Origin: Heliopora coerulea
Lineage: Eukaryota; Cnidaria; Anthozoa; Scleralcyonacea; Helioporidae
Length of the DNA: 64,000 nucleotides
Direction: 5' to 3'
NCBI GenBank assembly: GCA_030142905.1
Contig: JASJOG010000018.1
Location: forward strand, 1,116,001-1,180,000
Positions 54,052 to 64,000 of this stretch are shown here, one piece after another. How positions within the stretch are numbered: position 1 is the first letter of the stretch; each line of letters starts with the position of its first letter. The position numbers and the translations under genes were made by a program. The notes below the pieces were generated by a model, which made no database searches, was not told where the DNA came from, and saw nothing but the letters and a program-made list of their open reading frames with translations.

Positions 54052-56449
54052 TATGCTTCTGTCGTTTCCGGCGTTTTTTGAATTCGAGTTTCTTCTATTC
54101 ACCCTTTTTTTTTTTTCATTGCTGTTTGTTCCGATCATCTTTGAAACTAATCATCGTTCTTCTTGATGGTCGACATTCTTAATCTTTGTGTTTTGTAAAC
54201 TAACAAAAAGTCACATGACAAATATTCAAAAAAGTGGGCGCGCGTCCGATGCACTCTGCCTAAATCCACCCGCTGAATCAAGGAGGAAACAAACTCCGAA
54301 AATGAATATCTTGTTATCTAAAGATTTAAGCAAAATAAAACACAGCCAAAACAATAACGCTGATATTTCGACTTCATTGCATTTTATACTTGTTTGTAAA
54401 TTGTTAGATTTTTCAGAAGCTTTGGAATGAAGTCGAAATATCACCCTAATTGATTTTGTCTTGTTTTTTGCTCAAAAAATTAGGACATCATACACTTCGC
54501 ATACGCCTTTTGTAGTATCTCATTACGAAGGACTTGATCTATCAGTCATATAAAGAAGTGTAAAATTCTGCGCAATTGGAGACAAGTGCATCTCCAGTAC
54601 CTAAGAATTGAAAAATTTTCCTGGGTACCTTACCCACTGACTTAAATAAAGGTTAGCCCTCGGGAATCGCAAATGAATGTAGTTACTTTTCAAAAATATT
54701 AACGGTTCAAACTTTAGTCTGTCTTTTCGTAATAAAGAAAACATGCAAAGAACAGCTATCGGCTGGGCGTCTGTTGACATGGAACTGGAACATTGTATTT
54801 AACCTGATTTAACCAATCACATTCCAGCTCTGGTTTTCCATCCGGGTTGCTCTGGGATCATCCTTCAGCTGGTGGCAAACAATTTTGGACGCTCATGGAG
54901 TGACTGTATTGATTCGATTACTTCGATTTGAAATAAACCTTGATGAGCTGTGGGATGGACATTGATGAATGATATACTATATCTGGCCGTTTATGGAAGA
55001 CTTTGAATCAATAATTCGAATTTGGTAAGAGTAGTTGTAACTTTTAAGGGTCATTTGATCTCATGGAAGCACAACACATTGGGTACTTTACTTGTAAGTT
55101 TCATTGTATCACACTCGTATTTGACGTTGACGATTTCATTTAAAGTTCTTGTTCATTAATATCTCATCCATTGGTTGAAATGAAAGTCAACTGGGTGTTC
55201 AAAGTTCCCTGAATACCATATTTCCATGTTGAATTATAAAATCAGTTTTGGTTATTTCAGCCCATTTAATGAAACTTAAGAAAGGAAAATAATTTATTTT
55301 GGGATTTATCAACTGTAAGAATATGGAATCTGAATCTTTTTCTCGACTTGGCTAGCAATTTATGCGATACTAACAGTTAAACATTGGTCCAAAATAGCAA
55401 AATTGGGGCTTGTTTTCTCAACCAGGTGAAATTGAGCCATCTTGTAAACGTTGGCTAACCCAGAGTGAAGGGGGAAAAGGGGCAACTGTGCCTTGTTGGG
55501 CAGACCTATTGGTCTTTTAAACCAGTAATGGGACCTCTGTGCTAGTGGTAAGTATGCTCAGGTACTCTAACCAGTGGGTTGGCCCAGGAAATCCCCACTG
55601 GATGTTCATGGGGAACTTTCATTGGGGTTCTTAAGAAGTGTTTTAAGCACATGTTATTCATAATTTTCTAGGTTTGAGACTGATTGTAGGAAGTGCAAAT
55701 AGCTTATCCTGTGGTTAATTTCTGGAAAGTAAACAGTACTATTTATGCTTTAGCTGTTAACTTAAGTTTAATTTTATCTGCCACATAGTGTTATTAGACA
55801 AGAAACTTTAAACTTGACTATTCAAAGCATATGCAATTTGATTTTTAACACCAAAACAATGAGAAAAGTCACTTGACAACCCAACAATTTAGCTGTGGCA
55901 AATGTTATTCAGACATAACACTGACCACTCAATCTGAATCTACTACCAAAAAAAAACATGAAAACAATATGATGGCTGGCAAGGTCAAAATCCAGTTTGA
56001 TGCCATGGGATGTGGCAATTTGATGTAGACAATTGTGCATGCCATAAACAATGTAAACAAGATATTCTGTTATTAAGAATGGGACAACACTCTATATGTT
56101 TCACATTTCTTGTAGTAGGAAATTAATTTGGCAAGTGCAATTTATGACATATTAGTTCTTTGTAAGTGGGATCAGTGGCAAAAACCAATCAAAATAGGGG
56201 TTGTGTGGGGACATTTAAGAACACAAACACCCTTGCCTTATTGACAGCATTGGTATCCTCTAAAATTTTGCCCACCATAAACATGGGTGTAAATTCATAC
56301 AAGGTGGGGAGGGGTCATTATCAATTTCAAAGATGGAAATTTTAGTTTATTCTAGGTCTTGTGGAGTCATCTCCAGGGCTTCTTGGGTATCTCCTTGTGG
56401 AAAGGTGGTGCATGCAATCTTCATTCTATTGAATGTAGGTGAAAAATAT

Positions 56450-56505
56450 GGTAACACAACATAATACAACAGAACAAAACAGAACAAAATAGAACAGAAC
56501 ATACA
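56450..56505. repeat. ACAGAACAAAA-type low-complexity tandem
   Basis: Imperfect AACAAAACAG/AACAAAATAG units, about six copies. Confidence 0.75.
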
Positions 56506-59496
56506 TGTAACATGTGAATAATGATGTAAATATAGCCTTTTGGCTCTAAGAAGTGAACAGTTGTCTTGGCAAGAAAGGGTTAGGTAATTTGTTGTTTCAG
56601 TTGGAAACTAAATATAGATGCTGCACATAAGTAGATAATACAGCACTCAAATTTCATCATGGCCATCGTGGCCAATGGTCTCTGATAAAGTTAAAATGGC
56701 CATGGATAAAATGAAATTGTACTGCAGTGCTGCTCACAAGTAAGGTAACCTCCACTTGCAAGGAGCAAGTCTTGCAAGTACTTGTTACAACTCTCTTCTC
56801 ACAAGTACTCACAATCCTGGTGAAACAGAATACTTGCTGCACTCACAACTCACCACTGGCAAGTGTTACGAGTTTTAATAGTCAAGTCAATAACTGGTGC
56901 ATTAGCTTGTGATGTATTAGTGAACTAAGTAACACACACAAATAAAGTTACAATATTATGAATAAACACAAAATGAATACTGTAAATTATATATTACCAA
57001 AGATTTCAATGTTCGTTTAACATTCTACTCACAGTTGTCAATTGAATGATGTGTGGTCCAAGTTTGACTTCTTTTGAGATTCTTCTTTGAGAGTCACATC
57101 AATTAAACAGTGAATACTAAACTCAGTTTTGGGTTCAGGATGCATATATTTGATTTCATTTTCATTTTCATTTTACATTCCCATGAAACCCAGTTTTCAA
57201 TTCATTCTCAAGTAGAGGAGTAGAACAATTGAAAAATTTAGGCAATTTGGACAAAAACAGTTCAGCTGTTTAGTTTGTTTTTTTTTGGTTTTTTTACTGT
57301 ATGGCATACTGTACCATTAGTGACTTCATTGATGATTGCTTGACACTGAAATTAAAGTTACTCTTATTCTTGTTGGATCACTGGAGGCAATTCCTGACAA
57401 TCTGACCATTCTAAATGATCCCTACCATTGCGAGATAAAAATACCCCAAACAATGTGGCAATGCAACTACTGTGAGAAATGAAAAACAGACTCAAAAACT
57501 TTGTTTCTGCAATTCCTTTTTGTTTCAGTTGAGCAGACTTTAAGCTTCTTCACCCTCTAATTCATAATTACAAGTATATTTACGAGCTGGTTTTATTTAC
57601 AATATTGAGTGATTAAAAAATATATTTAAAACACGAAATCTGTGGTAACTCTGTAACTCTTAGCACAAATGACCAGAAAGCTCATGTCAATCTTATTACC
57701 AGTGTGGTTTGCATTGTGAGGACCCACAATAAAGTAAGGTTCAGGCAGTACCTGAGAATAACATGCTTCATCTATAATGCAGTCCCCTCTATGGACTCCA
57801 AGTACCATGTTATAGCATGGCTTCACTGTTGTATATGCATAAACCTTTTTCATTTGGTGTTGGAGTGAAGCACAACATGCCTACTAATAAACCAATTAAT
57901 ATCACTAATTGATATCTTTTGATGAAAAAGCCACTGCTAGTATAGTCAATTTAGGAATAAACAGCTTGCAAACTGAAAGCAAAGCTGATAACAACTGTAA
58001 AAAACTCAAATTGAGAATGGCTAGAATATAAAGAGAAGGATGGAATTTAAGAAAACTCCCTAATATTGCTTAGCATGGCCAGAAGCAAGGTCAAAAACAG
58101 TTCATTTTTTTATGAGATCTACACAAATGGTGCACATACACATTGTACAGTTGGGTGCAGTACCCTGCAAAATTATTGATTTTACAAACAGATGTTGTAA
58201 AGGCAAGTATGTGGGAGCACAAACCAGCCAAAATTGTTTTGGTCCTCATTGGTCCTCTCATTAAATATTTGAAATTGGTTTATTTACAACCAAATATTTG
58301 GCTTTGGCAAAAAAGAAAATGGCCTAGGATAGCCATGAGTAGATGAAATTGCCTAGACCCTTTTTCAAGCCTGGATATTAGCATCCAGTCATGGACATTG
58401 TCCGGTACAAATTTGTCATTTATAGAGTTTTGATAGTCACAAATTTGACTGTGTCTGTCACTTTGTCCAGAACGGTTTTTGGTAACACTGATTTCCAGTT
58501 TCATTACAAAACCAATTATTAATATTTGTCTTTAATCAATCGCTCTCTTCGTTTGTATATTAAATTAGTGAATGCGCGCGAGTTGCTGCGAGTAGTTTTG
58601 CAAGTTACCTGCGAGATCGTGTGCGGGTGAATATAAAATGGCAAAGTGCGACTGTCTTGGATATTGATTGTTTGTAATCACTCTAGAGTTAAATTATATA
58701 CAACATATCAAAGAAAATAACTTCATTTTTCATGTCTGCTGACATAAATAGTGTTAGCAGGGATAGCCATATTGATCAAGACTTGACCACTGACAACGAC
58801 ATACGTGAGAAACATTTGTCTGATTCGGACAACAGTGATTCTAGTTTTGCAAGTTTCCTTCCTGGGGATTTACTGTGACTTTGAGGATTTAAATTGATCA
58901 AAGGGACATGTGATGGTTCAAGAATAGATTAATTGTTGATGATTATGATCTTTTTGTAGATGTATACTACATGTATAAATCTACATGCATAATACTTTTA
59001 AATAAAATTGTGTGTAGTGCACGTATCATTCACACTTTTAAGTTTTAGTATCCCATACCAATGCTTGTATACAATAACAATTATTAATATACAGTGAATG
59101 TACAAATATCAATCAAATTATAGTCTTGTTAAGTGACAGGTACATTTTGTTTTGTGACAGGCACAATCTAATTAATGCTGGTCATTTTGACAGCCAGAGC
59201 AAAAAAAAATATATCCAGGCTTGCCCTTTTTTGGCTTAGGATAGAAAAATTTAAATTTGAGCCCTGTAATACTGCAGATTTTTCAAGGTGATGTTATGTC
59301 CTAATCAGCAATGTCAAGATGTACTGGTACGGTATATGTATCTCAATGTAATTATTAATTTATTAGGTGAATTCCTGTAGAACTTGAAGAGTAAAACAAG
59401 CAGAATAAGTGTACTGATATTCAGAATTTTCAAAATTTTTTATGAGATAGGGTTTATTAGTGATCAGTTAAATGAATGGCTAGAAATGAATCTATT

Positions 59497-59777
59497 CTAT
59501 TTCAGAATCATCCTCCTCAAGGGTATTATGAAACAAAAACTTCACAATTAACCTACACTGCTGAAGTCAACTGAAAAAGTTGACTCAAGTGGGATTTGAA
59601 CTCGCACCTTCAGAATACCGGTTCACCACTCTACCTGTTGAGCTATTGAGTCCACAGGGATTGGAGGCAAGTTTTTATCCAATTTAAGTGCACAAGAAGG
59701 TGTGAGTTCAAATCCTGCCCAAGTCAACTTTTTCAGTTGACTTTGGCACTGTAGGTTAATTGTGAAGTTTTCATTTC
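59497..59777. mobile_element. Palindromic tRNA-derived SINE with 13 bp target duplication
   Basis: The insert is flanked by AAATGAATCTATT (59484-59496 and 59778-59790). The left part (about 59528-59672, minus) is a full SINE copy with D-arm GTTGAGCTATTGAGTCC in plus reading and T-arm GGGATTTGAACTC, followed by AACCTACACTGCTGAAGTCA. The right part (59690-59777, plus) starts in the T arm (GGTGTGAGTTCAAATCCTGC) and runs through the body to GTTAATTGTGAAGTTTTC. Both halves match 37284-37428. A 13 bp duplication indicates insertion by target-primed reverse transcription of the joined unit. Confidence 0.85.
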
Positions 59778-60802
59778 AAATGAATCTATTACCGGTACTT
59801 TAATATTTTGAGATTTTTAATTATTGCTTTAAAAATGTTTTTAGGTTGTTGTTTTTCTTTTTCTTTTTTTTTTCTTTTCTTTTTTCATCCAAATGGTACA
59901 GATATTCCACTAAAGGACATGGTTGAGGAATTTGTTGAGACAGATTTTGCCATAAAGTTAAATTCTGTCAAATAAAAATCTTGAGAATCAGATATGTAGT
60001 TACACTTATGTTGTTTACTTTATCTTTTAACTACAGTAAAAACATAAAAAATTTGATAGGCCAAAGAGGTTGGTGAATGCTAGAACTTACTTGTACAAGA
60101 AGAGTTGCTAACATTTTGAATGACCCTTTGTCTGGGCAAAAGCTTCACTGTGAGTCAATAACCTATTTTAGGTGACTGGGAATCATACATTCAAGAGGTT
60201 ACTCATACCCATGACATCAGCCCTTTCATGTTGCATACGTGTCAATTTATCTGTGTAAATATCACTCACATATACTGTATGTCTGTTTATGCCTTTCATT
60301 TGACTTTAAGTCAATTTAGAAAACAAAGTCCTGTGTGAGTTACACCAGGGGTTGGATTTAAGACATAGAATATATTGCAGATTTAAAGACAAAAGATACT
60401 GCACTTCGTTATCAGCCAAAATTTCACAAGAAAAATCTGTTTACTGGTTGTTAAAAGATGACTTACTGAAGCAACTAAATCTGTGTCCAAAACAACTAAA
60501 TCTGAGTTCTCTCCAGAGGTTAGAGGGAGTCGCATCATAAGTTTACCCAGGTTAATCACTGTCAAATTTTAGGCTTGATCTGCCCCAGTTGCTGGCTGCC
60601 TGATTCATTGGATAGTTGGCGCCTGGATATTGGACTGTGGCCAATGTTAGCACTTAAGAAAGGCAACAACGGTGAATACAAGTCGTGTAGTTTAAAGAAA
60701 GAAATATGCAAGTTGTTTTAAGCATTTGTTACATATTAATTTGAACTTGTAACCAAATCGCGATCGCAGGCGATCGCAGTGAATCGCAGGATCGCAGAAA
60801 AG

Positions 60803-60867
60803 TGTTTCCATATAATCGCACAGGATCACCGACGATCGCCTGCAGTCGTGTGCGATTATATGGAAAC
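60803..60867. repeat. Hairpin MITE core, GTTTCCATATAATCGCAC arms
   Basis: GTTTCCATATAATCGCAC (60803-60820) and GTGCGATTATATGGAAAC (60850-60867) are perfect reverse complements with a GATCGCC-rich loop. GATCGCAG repeats lie just left (60765-60797). It ends 45 bp upstream of the splice acceptor of the unknown gene. Confidence 0.8.
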
Positions 60868-60911
60868 CAGCCTTAACTTACGGTATTTTCTTTATGCTTC
60901 TTTTCATCTAG

Positions 60912-63900
60912 AACCGACTGTCCTTAAATCTTAATTATGGAGGAATCCAAACTTCAAAAATCATGTCAGGGGTATCACAATCGAAGAATGGAACACCGAA
61001 GGGTTTTTAGAAATAAGAGAGAAGATCTCACTTCCAAGCAAATGCCATTCAAAGAAAATAACCCAAGGGTTCAACGGGGGGGAAACAAAGTGCATAGTGT
61101 TAAGCCAATAAAAGATGAAATCAAGCCAGGGAATGTTACAAGCAGATCGAAACCAGCCGTTGCGAATAAAGAGCAAAGTAAAACCTCAGCAAAAGAGAAA
61201 GACATTCAAGTCACTGGCATGCATCCTAAAGAATACAAGAATAATGAAGGTAGAAAATATCCATCAAAAGAAAAGAGCAACAGGCCTTTAAAGATTTCTC
61301 ACCCTGATAGAACTCAGAATAAAAGGAAAAAGGTATCGATTCCATCAGTAAATGGTGAGGAAAATGTTGCAAAAGAGCAACATAAAATCGAGAGTGAGCT
61401 CATGTCAATGAAACAAAGTGATGTTGCAATACCAGCTGTTCAATATTTAAAACCTGCTGTTCATGTGCAGCCGTTGCAGCAACATCCTGAAGGCGTCAAT
61501 TCCGGTGCTTCTGGTCATCAAGGTGAACTGAGACATCTCCATAACCAAAGTAATTTTGATTTGCTACAAAATGACACAAGTCTAAATCTTCAGCACTTGT
61601 TGAATGAAAGAAAACAAGATTGCCTCGTTGAAAGAGACCATGAAAAAGAATCTAAAGAAGTGAGGTAGGAAACCCACAGGCTGTAATGCTTTAAGTAAGT
61701 CTTCGGGGACATGTTTATCCGTTGATCTCCAATGAATTGTTTTTAGCCATGATAAAGACAACAGGTTTCGGTCATTTGCCAAACTTTCAGATCTGATTTT
61801 GATTTGATTCTACATTTCTGAAACTGACTTTATGCATTTTGTTTAATGTTCAGTATATGCTAACTTTGACCACGCAAACGTTCGTGAAGCAGTATACCTC
61901 GGAAATTGTTTCTGAGCCCCATAAGGGATCAATTTTCAGTCATCGGAACCGTAAACAACTGATGACGGATGATATGTGTTTACCATTGACTCAGTATACC
62001 ACCGAGACTCAGAAACATCAATGTACGCTGACTTGATTCATGGACATATGTACTGCCGATGTTGTAGGTTCAATATGACAATCCTGAGTCGACTTTTTGA
62101 ATTTCGTGTGTTAAAATCAATCATTTGGGAGTATTCGAACCAATTTTCAAACGTTTGTCGAGATTAAATACTCTGAAAGTGTTGCAGAGCCTCCAAACGG
62201 GATCGAACCAATAAACTCGTGGCCTATTTGAAGACGGTCAAATCACAGAACTACATAAACTCAAAGCAAAGACTACAAATGTATGTTGGCTTGCTTCATC
62301 AACATATTCGCTGCCTTAGCGGTAGTCTTTATATGCCAATGAATCTGCGTGGATTTTCTGAATGTTGTGCATTAGTATCATGCATATGCCGCTTGGAGCA
62401 TCATAAACGAAATGCAAAGACTGTCTCACTGGGGTTCATTATATTAGAGGTCCCCGTCGGGGGCTTAGTAACCTTTTCATGGGATTTGGGCTTGAGGGAC
62501 GTTCGCATATCATCCATTCTAAAGTTTCACTAAATTCTGAACCAAACAATTGTAATTGGCCCGCAACATATGCTTACTGTCAAGTTGGTAACAGTTGTCA
62601 ATTTCAGCTAACAGGTTCTGCATTAATATTGATGACCGTATACCGGCATTACGTTTCCGTCTTATCTGTGCAGAACTCGGGGTCTGGCTATTGGCAACGG
62701 CTTCCACAGATCATTCGATGGAGCACCAGGTTACTGTAGATTCCTGTGACTGTGGGTTTAGTTATCGTAGAAAGGCCTTGAAGTTGCGTTTTTTGCAGCC
62801 GGTCTCAGGTACTGTAGGTATTATGAAGAGATTTTGCTTCATTGTTCGTACTCGAAAATTCGCATCAACAAGTTTGTGCATGTAATTGGGTATAGGTCCC
62901 AATATTAATTTTAATTAAATTGTTTTGCTATTCAAATGCCTCCCAGTATTTCAAATAGTTGCTACCCCTAATTCTCAAGAGTTTTGATTAATTCCAGACA
63001 ATTGTTTGGAAATGGTTGTGACCTTTCCTGTTTCTCATGTAGTGCTTCTTTGTCAATATAGTTTCTCTTGAATGAAAAGTAGAATTCCTTTAAAGTTGGT
63101 GATTTAAAAAACAAATAGTCAACCATAGAAATTCTGCGACAGTTGGCGACAAGACGTGCTGCATGAGTATTCAATTTTGATTGACTTTCACATTTTTACA
63201 CACGTTTCTTTCTAAATATGACAGGTCAATAAGAAGTGAGTTGAATTTGCGTGCTCACCAGTCTACGATACCGAAAAGAACGTCAGTTAAAGCTTCACCA
63301 AAACCATTCCAAAACATTCCAGCAAAAGGCAAAGGTGCTACGGATAAATCGAAAGCAGCTTTTGATTTTCGACAAAGTACACAGCACTCTGACGACGTAA
63401 GTCATTGTGAAAATTCTGCACCGCGTTCTGGGAGGAGAGAAAACCCAGAATATCAAGAGGACACTGGGACCAGTTCAACGGCCTGTCCCGAAAATGACAA
63501 AACAAAGCCTCTTGATGAACATTTGCCTTCGAGGTTTCGGTCTACGTTTGTTTCTTCTGCTCAACTAAAACCGAGTGTATCAGTAAACCAGCCAAATGAC
63601 AGTCAGACCATTGCTCCTCAGAGCGCTGAACATCGATCAACCGGTGATGTCATAACAGGTAAAAAACACAAGTTTGTAGAAGTATGCTTTGTAGAGGAAA
63701 AGGCGCGAGTACTTTCATTGAATTTCTATCTCTGTTGACAGCTTGTTGCATGCCCCATTATGACCATCCTAGATTTCCTTTTTGCCAACGTTCAAAAGTG
63801 TAGTTTTGGCCTATGTTTCTTTCTTTTTTTTTTTTCCAGATTCCAATATTAAAGATAAGCCAGCAATTGAAGGTAACGAAGTGGCCAAAAACTTACTTGA

Positions 63901-64000
63901 ATTATCCACTCCTATTGTACAAAGTGAAACACAGACGCAACTGGTTATAGCTTCGAAGAATTCTTGTATCGTTCAGGGTCCACATTGTAAAGTGCAACAT
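60912..64000 (+). CDS. 5' part of an unrecognised gene encoding a basic, probably disordered protein
   Basis: Three exons join in phase: the coding part of the first coding exon 60937-61664 (this exon begins at a 3' splice site at 60912), 63225-63658, and 63840 to the window edge. Together they give 388 open codons with no stop. The start ATG (MEESKLQKSCQGYHNRRMEH) has an in-frame TAA four codons upstream. The donor GAG|gtagga pairs with acceptor atatgacag, and ACAG|gtaaaa pairs with acceptor ttttttccag behind a long T tract. The protein is rich in K, S, E, Q and N, has no hydrophobic segment and no domain I recognise. A tract typical of the N-terminal disordered part of a large nuclear or RNA-binding protein is one reading. 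The well-formed upstream acceptor implies a 5' non-coding exon further left, perhaps in 58500-60900. Gene status is likely; function is unknown. Confidence 0.7.
60937..61664 (+). CDS. Unknown gene, first coding exon
   Basis: This has 242 codons plus two bases. It is lysine-, serine- and glutamine-rich, with basic patches such as QNKRKKVSIPS and a polar C-terminal part (NLQHLLNERKQDCLVERDHE). It is the longest open frame within 15 kb and runs through no recognisable repeat. Confidence 0.72.
63225..63658 (+). CDS. Unknown gene, second coding exon
   Basis: This is 434 bp, entering in phase 2 and leaving in phase 1. It begins SIRSELNLRAHQSTIPKRTS. The composition (S, P, Q, K, D/E) is like the previous exon, and no fold is recognised. 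Confidence 0.7.
63840..64000 (+). CDS. Unknown gene, third coding exon, cut by the window edge
   Basis: This is at least 161 bp with a strong polypyrimidine acceptor. It begins with a split codon and then SNIKDKPAIEGNEVAKNLLE, staying open to the last base in the frame set by the previous exon. Confidence 0.68.

Larger units (their letters stand above)
42744..60911. other. Intergenic interval between PGP and the next gene
   Basis: This 18 kb interval has no supported host exon. Recognised contents are listed separately (MITEs, hAT, pogo, Crypton, SINEs, LINE). The stretches 42900-43440, 46500-47280, 48500-49150, 49500-51080, 52320-52960 and 54060-59480 hold no element I can name. The last has only short open frames (for example 57626-57853 minus and 58732-58878 plus) and an ACAGAACAAAA-type run at 56450-56505. 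Confidence 0.5.

Noticed and set aside
57626..57853. 75-codon minus open frame (MKKVYAYTTVKPCYN...)
   Set aside because: It looks protein-like in composition, but I recognise no family and find no partner exons. It is mentioned only as part of the intergenic stretch.
58732..58878. 48-codon acidic, serine-rich plus open frame starting MSADINSVSRDSHID
   Set aside because: Too short to support alone. It might be a first exon or 5' leader ORF, but no donor in phase is evident before its stop.

Overview
The window looks like AT-rich nuclear DNA of an animal. It holds spliced genes with GT-AG introns, large introns, and dense remnants of many transposable-element classes. The repeat mix (tRNA-derived SINEs, CR1/L2-like and Penelope-like retroelements, Crypton, pogo, hAT and palindromic MITEs) and the protein sequences suggest a cnidarian, most likely an anthozoan such as a stony coral. 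That assignment is inference from recognition, not from a database search.

Three protein-coding genes can be supported. (1) ATG16L1, on the minus strand (17555 down to 2444), is present as nine consecutive in-phase exons. They encode the N-terminal ATG5-binding helix and the coiled coil (about 237 residues); the WD40 exons are not visible and should lie beyond base 1. (2) A phosphoglycolate phosphatase (PGP/AUM family, HAD phosphatase), on the plus strand (17900-42743), is complete in nine in-phase exons (308 aa). The two genes are head to head with 344 bp between start codons, so they probably share a bidirectional promoter. (3) From 60912 to the right edge runs the 5' part of an unrecognised gene (three exons, 388 codons visible) encoding a basic, low-complexity, probably disordered protein.

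The rest is introns and an 18 kb intergenic interval (42744-60911), both full of mobile-element remains. ATG16L1 introns hold two opposed LINE pieces, an (AT)n tract, a polypyrimidine block and a diverged ~100 bp repeat. PGP intron 2 (8.8 kb) carries a 2.8 kb DNA transposon with ~530 bp terminal inverted repeats and a nearly intact transposase fragment, plus a Ty3/Gypsy pol remnant. Later PGP introns hold a TAA-flanked Harbinger-like MITE, a palindromic foldback family, a second Gypsy RT remnant, tRNA-derived SINEs, a Penelope-like GIY-YIG remnant with a hammerhead-like core, and a dead LINE.

The intergenic interval holds a hairpin MITE cluster, a pogo-like transposase remnant, a hAT MITE with a perfect 8 bp target duplication nested in a second hAT-like element, a Crypton tyrosine-recombinase remnant, two palindromic (head-to-head) SINEs, another hAT-like element and a 5'-truncated LINE. 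The most useful results are the divergent ATG16L1-PGP arrangement, the altered HAD motif IV in PGP, the palindromic SINEs (one with a 13 bp target duplication), and the element boundaries defined by target duplications.
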